58,939 nt of DNA from contig CAJUAM010000020.1 of NCBI GenBank assembly GCA_910584615.1, positions 1 through 58,939 on the forward strand, given 5' to 3'. Source of the stretch: an uncultured Dorea sp. (GTDB lineage: Bacteria > Bacillota > Clostridia > Lachnospirales > Lachnospiraceae). Of the stretch, positions 1-7,348 are shown in pieces. The translations under genes and the position numbers were made by a program. The notes below the pieces were generated by a model. The model was not told the DNA's origin. It saw only the letters and a list, made by a program, of their open reading frames with translations, and did no database searches. Numbering within the stretch: position 1 is the first letter of the stretch; each line of letters opens with the position of its first letter.

Positions 1-304
1 TTGTGTAAGTTAATTCCGGCTCAATCACATAATGGCAAGATGATTTTATTTCATCTTTCAATTCTTCTGCACTTTCATCTTTCAAAGCATCAATATATGC
101 ATTCAAAGCAATTTTTAATGTTTCTGGTTTTTCATCATAAATCAGATCATAGACCTTTATTAAAAAGGAATCTGATAAATATTTATAAAAAACAATCCCT
201 AAAAGATAGTCTTTATATTCATTTGCATCCATTTTTGAACGCAATATATCTGCTCCGCTCCATAATACGCTAATCAAATCTTTACTGTTTTCCTGCTCCG
301 CCAT
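1..304 (-). CDS. hsdM: Type I restriction-modification methyltransferase subunit HsdM, N-terminal part (cut by window edge)
   Basis: Reading leftward from an ATG at 304, preceded by GGAGG seven bases upstream, the frame stays open to the window edge and gives about 101 residues. The N-terminus contains LISVLWSGADILRSKM followed by YKDYLLGIVFYKYLSDSF, which is the typical HsdM N-terminal helical region. In the family HsdM carries the N6-adenine methyltransferase activity and works with HsdS (target recognition) and HsdR (cleavage). The catalytic NPPF motif and the partner genes would lie to the left, outside the window. Whether the gene is intact cannot be judged. Confidence 0.85.
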   Translation of the reverse strand, partial: MAEQENSKDLISVLWSGADILRSKMDANEYKDYLLGIVFYKYLSDSFLIKVYDLIYDEKPETLKIALNAYIDALKDESAEELKDEIKSSCHYVIEPELTYT

Positions 305-339
305 TCTATTATCCTCCATACTATGTCTGCTATTTTGTT

Positions 340-2043
340 CTAATCTTGTCCTTTCCCAAACCGTACCTCGCAATCCTTTCGGAAAAATGATATCCCATAA
401 CAATCAATCTTACGATATCCTTCCGCACACAGTTCTTCCATATATCTTTTATCATATATTTGCTGCAACGCCTTTTCTGCATCAATTTCCAAATCAGCGA
501 TCGAACCAGATACTTTCAATTCTAAAACAAATGATCTTCCTCTAAGAGACGGGCTTTTCACCATAATATCAGAACGCCCATTCCCCGACTCTCGGTTAGA
601 CTTCACCAGATAATTCTCACTCTGGCTTAATATTCCTGTCAGAAATCCATGATAAAAATTTTCCGCACTATCATAAAAACTAATGGTACGAAAAAGCTGA
701 CTATTTAATATATCCGTCATCCTATGGGCGTCCCCCTCTTCCATTGCCAGGTACAAATCATGAAAATCTTCTTTCTTTATAGCGGCTTTCAGCCAATTCA
801 GAATCGTATTCTGATAAATTGTTTTTACTTCTATATTAGGTATACGCGCCCGTAAAAAGATAGAAGATTCCTTAAAATATTCACTCTCTTTTGTAAGATA
901 CCCTGTAAAATAGAGGAAATTCCACAAGTTCTCACCGTTATTGTACATATCCCCATAGGTAACTTCTTCATGGACCTGAATTTCTAAAATCCCGCCGCCT
1001 AAAAGCGTTTCAATCTGACCCTTAGTTTCCCGGTCTGCTCTAACAATCAAGTCCTTTATAATGTCATTAGAACTTGTATTAATCCAATAGGGATGCGGGA
1101 AGGCTCCTACATCCGAATATAAATCATACAAAAACTTAATCACACTCCATGGATTATAAACTTCCGTATCTCCAAACAAATATCCGTCATACCACTCTTT
1201 CATTGTCGAAAAACGGCTTTCTGCTTCATAATAAGACATCATCTGGATAACTTCCTGCTCTGTAAAGCCAAAATGCTCGCTGTATTTTTTATCAAGTACA
1301 GATATAATATTCAGATGATTCAACCCGGTAAATATACTATCCTTTGAAATCCTCAGACACCCGGTAATAACAGCAAACTGCAAATAATTATTCGTTTTCA
1401 ACGCTGATTCAAATAATGAACGGATAAAATCCACCATTTTCTCATAGAATCCTCTGAAATAAGCATTCTCAAGCGGCACATCATATTCATCTATCAAAAT
1501 AACCGTCTTTTTATCCGTCGCCTCGTAAAGACATTTACTTAAGAACTCCAATGCTCCGGAATAATCATCATATTCTGCCTTCCGGTCGGCAATCTTCTGA
1601 AAGAGTCTCTTCTCCTCTTCATTCAATTTTTCGTTCGCCAATATATACCGATGTCTATGGAATTCGTCTGCAATTGCTCTTTTCATCTTACCATACGCGG
1701 ATTCAAAAGTGGGTTGCTTTGCTGATTTCAGCGTTAAATCAATAACCGGATAGTCTCCCATATGTTGCGTATATTTTTCGCCTTGCCCCATAATCTTTAA
1801 GCCTTGAAAGAGCGATTTATTCTCATTATTTTTCTTCGCATCCCCTGTATCCTCAAAAAAGTAACGAAGCATACTTAGATTCAATGTCTTTCCAAATCTT
1901 CTTGGACGTGTAAACAAATTTACTTCTCCTTTTAAATCCAACAATTCTTTGATAAACATAGTCTTATCTATATAGCAATAACCATCTTTTATTATTTTTT
2001 CAAAATTATCAACACCTATCGGCAACGGTTTCTTCATCATCAT
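340..2043 (-). CDS. AAA-ATPase-like protein with C-terminal PD-(D/E)XK nuclease-like domain (DUF1703 type)
   Basis: A 567-residue protein of the widespread AAA-ATPase_like/PDDEXK_9 family. The N-terminus (IGVDNFEKIIKDGYCYIDKT, about 8-27) and the P-loop-like RPRRFGKTLNLSML near 46-59 are diagnostic, and LIDEYDVPL near 183-191 is the Walker B-like segment. The C-terminal region shows a nuclease-like core: SD at about 491-492, ELK at 508-510 and a QQIYDKRY helix near 527-534. The biochemical role of these proteins is not established; nuclease activity is inferred from the motif. It starts with three ATG codons in a row, and the spacing from GGAG favours the second or third. It lies directly upstream of hsdM on the same strand, but a functional link is not shown. 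Confidence 0.85.
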   Translation of the reverse strand: MMMKKPLPIGVDNFEKIIKDGYCYIDKTMFIKELLDLKGEVNLFTRPRRFGKTLNLSMLRYFFEDTGDAKKNNENKSLFQGLKIMGQGEKYTQHMGDYPVIDLTLKSAKQPTFESAYGKMKRAIADEFHRHRYILANEKLNEEEKRLFQKIADRKAEYDDYSGALEFLSKCLYEATDKKTVILIDEYDVPLENAYFRGFYEKMVDFIRSLFESALKTNNYLQFAVITGCLRISKDSIFTGLNHLNIISVLDKKYSEHFGFTEQEVIQMMSYYEAESRFSTMKEWYDGYLFGDTEVYNPWSVIKFLYDLYSDVGAFPHPYWINTSSNDIIKDLIVRADRETKGQIETLLGGGILEIQVHEEVTYGDMYNNGENLWNFLYFTGYLTKESEYFKESSIFLRARIPNIEVKTIYQNTILNWLKAAIKKEDFHDLYLAMEEGDAHRMTDILNSQLFRTISFYDSAENFYHGFLTGILSQSENYLVKSNRESGNGRSDIMVKSPSLRGRSFVLELKVSGSIADLEIDAEKALQQIYDKRYMEELCAEGYRKIDCYGISFFRKDCEVRFGKGQD

Positions 2044-2109
2044 CTCTCCATCATAATGTTGTTTTCTATATTATACCCTATCTGCCTCGGTTTCACAATC
2101 GGATTCCTT

Positions 2110-2326
2110 TGAACGGCAACAATGCCACCTCCTGAATACTGCCGTATTCTCAGAGATGGCTCATGATATCTATTTGATTCTCCATATAGAACGTTCTATT
2201 TTGTTACTACCATATGTATAGTACTCTTGCTAACGCCAAATTTTTTCGCTGTCTGCCGTACTGTCGCTTTATGCTCAATAATATAATAAGCGATTTCTAC
2301 CGCCCGCTCTCAATATAATCTTTCAT
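2110..2326 (-). pseudogene. spoIIID: spoIIID remnant (frameshifted and truncated sporulation regulator)
   Basis: An ATG at 2326 reads MKDYIE and then runs into a stop. A one-base shift at about 2309 opens a frame with ERAVEIAYYIIEHKATVRQT and AKKFGVSKSTIH, which is the SpoIIID helix-turn-helix. This frame stops at 2196-2198, roughly halfway through a normal protein of about 83 residues. Beyond the stop, around 2130, a decayed stretch still resembles the codons of the family's RHIRGG motif. SpoIIID controls mother-cell genes during sporulation. With sipL and spoIIR intact in this window, a functional spoIIID probably exists elsewhere and this is a dead duplicate. A sequencing error could explain the one-base shift but not the later stop and decay. 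Confidence 0.75.
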
Positions 2327-2330
2327 AGAA

Positions 2331-2370
2331 AACCCCTGCACTCATTGTTTTTACAATGTATGCAGGGGTT
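2331..2370 (-). terminator. Hairpin downstream of the trigger-factor-like lipoprotein gene
   Basis: An inverted repeat AACCCCTGCA/TGCAGGGGTT encloses a second one, CATTGT/ACAATG, around a four-base loop. On the minus strand it is followed by a short TTTTCT run. It lies about 145 bases after the lipoprotein stop and directly before the spoIIID remnant, whose ATG sits six bases beyond the hairpin's GGGG. Confidence 0.6.
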
Positions 2371-2513
2371 TATTTTCATATTGCTCTTTTCAGATCTTCT
2401 TCGTCATGCCCTTTTGTTCCATCCTAAAGCATAATATATTTAGTATTGCAGTTCAGATAAGCAACATCAAATACAGTCTCTATGATCACTTTCTTTAAAT
2501 TCCTGTTATAGAT

Positions 2514-3572
2514 TTATTTCCCGGATGCTTTCTGGATACACTGTTTTGAAAGCTCTGCTACCACAATGTTATTGAGGGCTGTTGCCTTAAGTTCTTCCTC
2601 TTCTACCTGTTCCTTCAATGCTTCTACACTTTCATAGCCATATGCCTCAACAATTTTCTGCAGTTCTTTTTCATACGCTTCATCGCTAAGAGTAATCTTT
2701 TCTTTTTCAGCAATCGCATTTGTAACCATCTTTGATTTTACACTTTGCTCTGCTGCCTCTGCTGCCTGTTTATCAAAGTCCTCTTCACTCATGCCCATCT
2801 GGCCTTCCAAAAAATCTTTTAACTCCATGTCATAAGTGGCTGCAAGCTGCTCGTAGCGTTTTTTCAAAGCTTCCTGTGTCTTTTTCTTCTCACCATCAGG
2901 ATACTTTTTCACTTCCGTATTTTCAAGAACCGCCTGCCATACTTCTGATCCAAGTGTTGCGTCATAACTTTGCTGGGCAGTCGTCTCCAACTGTTTTTTC
3001 ACTTCTTCCTTATATTCTTTTACATTCTTCGCATTCTTTGAAAGCTTCGGTACCAGTTCATCTGTAAGTTTTGGAACATTCCGTTCCTTGATACTATTCA
3101 CTACAATACTGAAAACAACATCTTTTCCCGCATAATCTGTATTGCCATAATCTTCTGGGAATTTTCCTTTCCAGTCAAATTTATCACCCTTCTCATGACC
3201 GACGATACTATCTTCAAACCCGTCAATAAAGCTGTCAGAACCGATTGTAAGATCGTACTTTTCAGCGGAACCCCCGTCAAATGCCTTTCCTTTTATCTTC
3301 CCGACAAAATCAATATTGACGATATCACCGTCTTTGATCTTACGGTCCGTGACCTCCTTTTCCTCTGCCTGCGCATCAAGTGCCGCCTCGATACTTTTCT
3401 CTACATCCTCATCCGTAACCTCTGCCGGCTTCTGCACCTGATCTACTTCAACCTGTTTGTACTGTGTGATCTTTATCTCGTCTGTCTCCAGCCCCTTACT
3501 CGCTTCACATGCAGTTAAAAATACTGCAAAAGCTGCAATTCCTATTAATAATGCTGCTATTTTCTTTTTCAT
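2514..3572 (-). CDS. Trigger-factor-like FKBP-type peptidyl-prolyl isomerase lipoprotein
   Basis: A 352-residue protein with a lipoprotein signal: basic start, hydrophobic stretch and LTAC with the lipidated Cys at 22. Residues about 82-163 form an FKBP-type domain (GDIVNIDFVGKIKGKAFDGG, then LTIGSDSFIDGFEDSIVG). The rest is helical and charged, like the C-terminal chaperone arms of trigger factor. It lacks the ribosome-binding domain of true trigger factor and should act outside the membrane as a foldase, comparable in role to PrsA. Substrates are unknown. It is transcribed alone, between an extended -10 promoter element and a hairpin. Confidence 0.85.
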   Translation of the reverse strand: MKKKIAALLIGIAAFAVFLTACEASKGLETDEIKITQYKQVEVDQVQKPAEVTDEDVEKSIEAALDAQAEEKEVTDRKIKDGDIVNIDFVGKIKGKAFDGGSAEKYDLTIGSDSFIDGFEDSIVGHEKGDKFDWKGKFPEDYGNTDYAGKDVVFSIVVNSIKERNVPKLTDELVPKLSKNAKNVKEYKEEVKKQLETTAQQSYDATLGSEVWQAVLENTEVKKYPDGEKKKTQEALKKRYEQLAATYDMELKDFLEGQMGMSEEDFDKQAAEAAEQSVKSKMVTNAIAEKEKITLSDEAYEKELQKIVEAYGYESVEALKEQVEEEELKATALNNIVVAELSKQCIQKASGK

Positions 3573-3612
3573 AATACACCTCTTAATCTTAAAATGTTTT
3601 CAACACTGATTG

Positions 3613-3621
3613 AGTATATCA
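3613..3621 (-). promoter_or_regulatory. Extended -10 promoter element for the foldase lipoprotein gene
   Basis: Read on the minus strand this is TGATATACT, an extended -10 (TGN plus TATACT), 40 bases upstream of the lipoprotein start. No good -35 is visible, as expected for extended -10 promoters. Confidence 0.45.
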
Positions 3622-3707
3622 CAATCCTTTCTGCATTAAAACCTTTTTCACAGATATTTCATCCTTTTGCTTTCTCAATATCCTCCGGCCGCAAACCTTC
3701 TGTTATT

Positions 3708-5183
3708 CTACAAAACAGGAGAAAGCAGACGGCAAAATTGCTCTTTTACCCTTATGATCCAGCTTCTCTGGCTATATTGCTTTCTTGTAATGATCGTGCT
3801 TCTCAAAATATCACTCTCAAATTCTTCCTCCAGCTTCTGTGTAGTCCTCGCGCTGTAGATGACCGCATTTACTTCAAAATTCAACGCAAAGCTTCGGATA
3901 TCCATATTGGCAGTTCCCACACAACTCACCAGTCCGTCTATACACAGACACTTACTGTGAAGAAAACCATTATCATAAGTATAGCATCTTGCTCCTGCCT
4001 CAATCATTTCACCTATATAAGAACAGGTTGCCCAATATACAAATGGATGATCCGGCTTACACGGTATCATGATGCGCACATCAATGCCAGACTTGGCCGC
4101 GATCACAAGCGCTGTCTTAATATCGTCATCCGGTATAAAGTACGGCGTCTGAACATAGATCCTTTTTCTCGCCATATGGATCAGCCTTAGATAATTGTCA
4201 CGAATCTTCGGATATTTAGAGTCTGGCCCGCTGGTGATGATCTGTACAGGATCCCGTCCATCCCGCACATATTTCGGAATCTCAAACAGACTGTCGTCTA
4301 AAAACAGATTCTCCTTCGCGGCATAATTCCAGTCCAAAACAAATCTGACTGCCAGCGATGTCACAGCCGACCCCTCAATACACAGATGCGTATCTCTCCA
4401 ATACCCAAACTTACGGTTTCTCCCAAGATATTCTCTTCCAATGTTGAATCCTCCAATAAAGCCAAGCCTCCCATCAATAACTACAATCTTTCTGTGATTG
4501 CGGTAATTGACCCTTAACTGGAACTTCCCTAAAAGCGCCGGAAAAAATTCAGCCGCTTCCACTCCCGAAGCCCGAAGTCTCGCCCAGTCAACACTTCTCA
4601 TTCCCCGGCAGCCCATGCTGTCAAACAGTACCCTGACCTTTACTCCTTCTTTCACTTTTTTAACCAGCACCGCTTCAATCTCCTGCCACAGCTCGTCATT
4701 GCGGATAATATAATACTGCAGATGGATATATCTTTTCGCGTGTTCCATCTCATAAAGCAAATCTCTGAATTTATCCTCACCATCTGTATAGATCCGTATG
4801 TCGTTATTATCTGTTAAAACCGCCTCACCTTCATTCAGATTATACAAAATCAGCCTTTTAAATCTTTCAAGTTCAGGATCTCTAAGACGCAGTTTTTTCC
4901 GGAAGATTGATTCTTCCTGACGTCTGACTGCGTACTTTAGTTCTCCTTCGATCTCCTTCATCTTAAACATCCTGTCTTTATGAAAGTTCTGTGCCAGAAC
5001 AAGATACAAAACGAAACCGATGATCGGAATATAATACAAAAGCAGGAGCCATGCCCATACTGTAGTTGGATTACGTCTCTGAAAAAAGATGATCAATAAT
5101 GAAAATATAATATTTATAATAAAAAGATGTTCAAAAATCCATCTATAACCTTCTACAAGGCTGTCCTTTATCAAATCAGGCAC
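3708..5183 (-). CDS. cls: Cardiolipin synthase (phospholipase D family)
   Basis: A 491-residue membrane enzyme that condenses two phosphatidylglycerol molecules to cardiolipin and glycerol. Two hydrophobic segments lie at about 18-35 and 43-63 (a PLDc_N-type N-terminus). Two HKD motifs follow: HRKIVVID in NYRNHRKIVVIDGRLGFIGG near residue 230, and HSKCLCID near 408, followed by GTANMDIRSF. Both have the full H-x-K-x4-D pattern, so the enzyme should be active. The length matches bacterial ClsA-type enzymes. The start is a GTG with GGGGTG upstream. It runs divergently from the small membrane protein gene at 5322. Confidence 0.93.
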   Translation of the reverse strand: MPDLIKDSLVEGYRWIFEHLFIINIIFSLLIIFFQRRNPTTVWAWLLLLYYIPIIGFVLYLVLAQNFHKDRMFKMKEIEGELKYAVRRQEESIFRKKLRLRDPELERFKRLILYNLNEGEAVLTDNNDIRIYTDGEDKFRDLLYEMEHAKRYIHLQYYIIRNDELWQEIEAVLVKKVKEGVKVRVLFDSMGCRGMRSVDWARLRASGVEAAEFFPALLGKFQLRVNYRNHRKIVVIDGRLGFIGGFNIGREYLGRNRKFGYWRDTHLCIEGSAVTSLAVRFVLDWNYAAKENLFLDDSLFEIPKYVRDGRDPVQIITSGPDSKYPKIRDNYLRLIHMARKRIYVQTPYFIPDDDIKTALVIAAKSGIDVRIMIPCKPDHPFVYWATCSYIGEMIEAGARCYTYDNGFLHSKCLCIDGLVSCVGTANMDIRSFALNFEVNAVIYSARTTQKLEEEFESDILRSTIITRKQYSQRSWIIRVKEQFCRLLSPVL

Positions 5184-5256
5184 TCTTTATCACCCCTATC
5201 CTTATATCATTATATAATCTTTCTTTATAAAAGTAACCCCTAAAACTCCAAATCGC

Positions 5257-5285
5257 TTGCACTCGTTCTGAAAGAATGATACAAT
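5257..5285 (+). promoter_or_regulatory. Sigma-A-type promoter for the small membrane protein gene
   Basis: TTGCAC at 5257-5262, a 17-base spacer and TACAAT at 5280-5285, located 37 bases before the GTG start at 5322. It lies in the divergent gap with cls. Confidence 0.7.
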
Positions 5286-5321
5286 ATATCTCGTGAAAAT
5301 GAGATAGACAGGAGGTTCCCA

Positions 5322-5762
5322 GTGAGTAAAGTAACAATCATATTATTGGTGATTTTAATCGTATTAATTATTGGATGTATTGTATTATATTTTCTCGGGA
5401 AAAAGGCGGAAAAAAAGCAGGCTGACCAGCAGGCACAGTTACAGGCAGCAGCGCAGACTGTATCCATGCTGATCATTGACAAAGGCAGACTGAAGCTTAA
5501 GGATGCTGGTTTCCCGCCTATCGTGCTTGAGAATACGCCAAAGTATCTGCGGCGTTCCAAAGTTCCGGTTGTAAAGGCAAAGATAGGTCCCAAGGTTATG
5601 ACTCTGATGTGTGATGCTGAGATTTTTCCGATGATCCCAGTCAAAAAGGAAGTAAAAGCAACGGTCAGCGGTATTTATATCACATCAGTAAGAGGAATAC
5701 GCGGTCCTTTAGAGACTCCGCCTAAAAAGAAAGGTTTTTTTGCCAGATTGACCGGCAGATAA
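5322..5762 (+). CDS. Conserved small membrane-anchored protein of unknown function
   Basis: A 146-residue protein starting at GTG, with AGGAGG six bases upstream. Residues 4-26 are one very hydrophobic transmembrane helix (IILLVILIVLIIGCIVLYFL). A charged, Gln/Lys-rich linker (KKAEKKQADQQAQLQAAAQ) follows, then a compact domain with IIDKGRLKLKDAGFPP and RRSKVPVVKAKIGPKVM, and a very basic tail ending FFARLTGR. It is probably N-terminally anchored with a cytoplasmic domain. I recognise no catalytic motif and give no function. It is a single-gene unit between a promoter and a hairpin terminator. Confidence 0.75.
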   Translation: MSKVTIILLVILIVLIIGCIVLYFLGKKAEKKQADQQAQLQAAAQTVSMLIIDKGRLKLKDAGFPPIVLENTPKYLRRSKVPVVKAKIGPKVMTLMCDAEIFPMIPVKKEVKATVSGIYITSVRGIRGPLETPPKKKGFFARLTGR

Positions 5763-5791
5763 TCGAATCATTTCATTAATTTCAAATTACG

Positions 5792-5820
5792 AAAGGACAG
5801 GCTTTTTAACCTGTCCTTTT
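5792..5820. terminator. Bidirectional terminator between the convergent 146-residue and DUF1934 genes
   Basis: AAAGGACAGG pairs with CCTGTCCTTT across an eight-base loop, with T-runs on both strands. It sits between two convergent genes and can serve both. Confidence 0.8.
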
Positions 5821-5827
5821 CTTATGT

Positions 5828-6277
5828 CTACCCCGGAGCATTGGCCCGGATATTCATCTTAATATCACAATCCGCGATTTTTTCACTGTTAATATCCAGC
5901 TCATAGTTTACTCGGACATCAATGTTCCTATCCGTTACATCAATCAGCATATATTTTGTAAAAATGCCGATCATCAGCTCGCCATACGGTGTCTCATACT
6001 GAGTCATATTAATCTTGTCTTTTTCAAAAACCATCTTTGTATTGGCCAGCCCGCTTTTTTTGATCTCTAACAGATTATTCCCCGCAATCCGGATTTTATT
6101 CTGAATGGTTCCAGGCATTCCCTCTACCATCTCATCATAGACCACATAATGCTTCCCGTTTTTCAAATAATATGTGGCCGGTGTGATCACCTCTATCGGC
6201 TCGCTCTCATTATATTCTTCTCCCGGGAATGTATCATAATGCAGTCCCGAGATGGTCAGTAATACCTCTTTCGTCAT
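5828..6277 (-). CDS. DUF1934 family beta-barrel protein (YwiB-like)
   Basis: A 149-residue protein matching the DUF1934/YwiB family, small calycin-like barrels of unknown function in Firmicutes. Visible family features are the start MTKEVLLTISGLH, then YYLKNGKHYVVYDEMVEG, TKMVFEKD, and the strand-rich end YELDINSEKIADCDIKMNI. I start it at the ATG at 6277 because AAGGTGG sits five bases before it; an in-frame GTG at 6286 falls inside that site. It follows pfkA by 24 bases and is probably the last gene of a dnaE-pfkA unit. Confidence 0.8.
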   Translation of the reverse strand: MTKEVLLTISGLHYDTFPGEEYNESEPIEVITPATYYLKNGKHYVVYDEMVEGMPGTIQNKIRIAGNNLLEIKKSGLANTKMVFEKDKINMTQYETPYGELMIGIFTKYMLIDVTDRNIDVRVNYELDINSEKIADCDIKMNIRANAPG

Positions 6278-6301
6278 ATTATCCACCTTTATATAGTATA
6301 A

Positions 6302-7279
6302 TTACAGGGCAAGTCTCTGCGCGATATCATACTGATATTCCGGGATCTCTTTCTTCATGCTCAGTGCTTCATCAATATCAAAATCTTTATACTGCCCGTG
6401 CTGATAACCTACTACACGGTTCGTCTTTCCCTCACAAAGAAGGTCGACTGCCATTGCACCCATGATAGAAGCATATACCCTGTCTTTACATGTCGGACTT
6501 CCGCCGCGCTGCATATGCCCGATGATCGTTGCCCTTGTTTCCATGCCAGTAGCTTCTTCGATTCTCTTTGCCATATTCATGGAATCGCCGATTCCTTCCG
6601 CATTGATGATAATATAGTTTTTCTTACCGCGCTTTCTGCAGGCCTGAATATCCTCCACGATCATCTGCTCATTGTAATCATGCTCTTCCGGCATAAGGAT
6701 ACGCTCCGCGCCATTGGCAATCCCGCACCACAATGCAAGATATCCCGCGTCTCTTCCCATAACCTCAATAATGGAGCATCTTTCATGGGAGGTAGATGTG
6801 TCACGTACTTTATCAATTGCTTCCATTGCTGTATTTACTGCTGTGTCAAACCCAATCGTATACTCCGTACAAGCAATATCAAGGTCGATGGTTCCCGGAA
6901 TACCGATAGTATTGATGCCGTAATACGCAAGCCTCTGTGCTCCCGCGAATGAACCGTCTCCTCCGATAACTACCATTCCGTCAATACCGTATTTTTTGCA
7001 GATCGCCGCCGCTTTCTGCTGCCCTTCTTCCGTACGCATGGAATGACAGCGTGCTGTCTGGAGGATCGTTCCTCCCCGCTGGATCGTGTCAGATACATCT
7101 CTTGCAGATAAGTCGATAATCTCCTCATTCAAAAGACCTTGATAACCTCTGCGGATACCTCTCACTCTAAGTCCTCTTCCTAACGCAGTTCTTACTACTG
7201 CACGGATCGCCGCATTCATTCCCGGCGCATCTCCGCCGCTTGTCAACACACCGATCGTACGAATTGCTTTTTCTCCCAT
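6302..7279 (-). CDS. pfkA: ATP-dependent 6-phosphofructokinase
   Basis: A 325-residue cytoplasmic enzyme that phosphorylates fructose 6-phosphate to the 1,6-bisphosphate in glycolysis. It shows IGVLTSGGDAPGMNAAIRAV at 9-28 (ATP site), GGDGS at 106-110, the catalytic loop PGTIDLD at 128-134 with catalytic Asp132, IEVMGRDAGYLA, and a C-terminal sugar-phosphate region. GGDGS, with Gly after the Asp, marks the ATP-dependent rather than the pyrophosphate form. The loop reads TIDLD where E. coli PfkA has TIDND, a substitution next to the catalytic Asp. Its place between dnaE and DUF1934 follows a common Firmicutes dnaE-pfkA order. Confidence 0.95.
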   Translation of the reverse strand: MGEKAIRTIGVLTSGGDAPGMNAAIRAVVRTALGRGLRVRGIRRGYQGLLNEEIIDLSARDVSDTIQRGGTILQTARCHSMRTEEGQQKAAAICKKYGIDGMVVIGGDGSFAGAQRLAYYGINTIGIPGTIDLDIACTEYTIGFDTAVNTAMEAIDKVRDTSTSHERCSIIEVMGRDAGYLALWCGIANGAERILMPEEHDYNEQMIVEDIQACRKRGKKNYIIINAEGIGDSMNMAKRIEEATGMETRATIIGHMQRGGSPTCKDRVYASIMGAMAVDLLCEGKTNRVVGYQHGQYKDFDIDEALSMKKEIPEYQYDIAQRLAL

Positions 7280-7348
7280 ATTAATCCCTCCATTCGTCTA
7301 TACTAATAATCTGTAACTTAACTCGGCAACATTGTACATGAATTATCA

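Noticed and set aside
3594..4190. Plus-strand open frame of 198 codons
   Set aside because: It lies opposite cls and has no ribosome site; its composition is that of an antisense shadow.
5240..5644. Minus-strand open frame of 134 codons
   Set aside because: It is antisense to the membrane-anchored protein that has a promoter and AGGAGG; no family resemblance.
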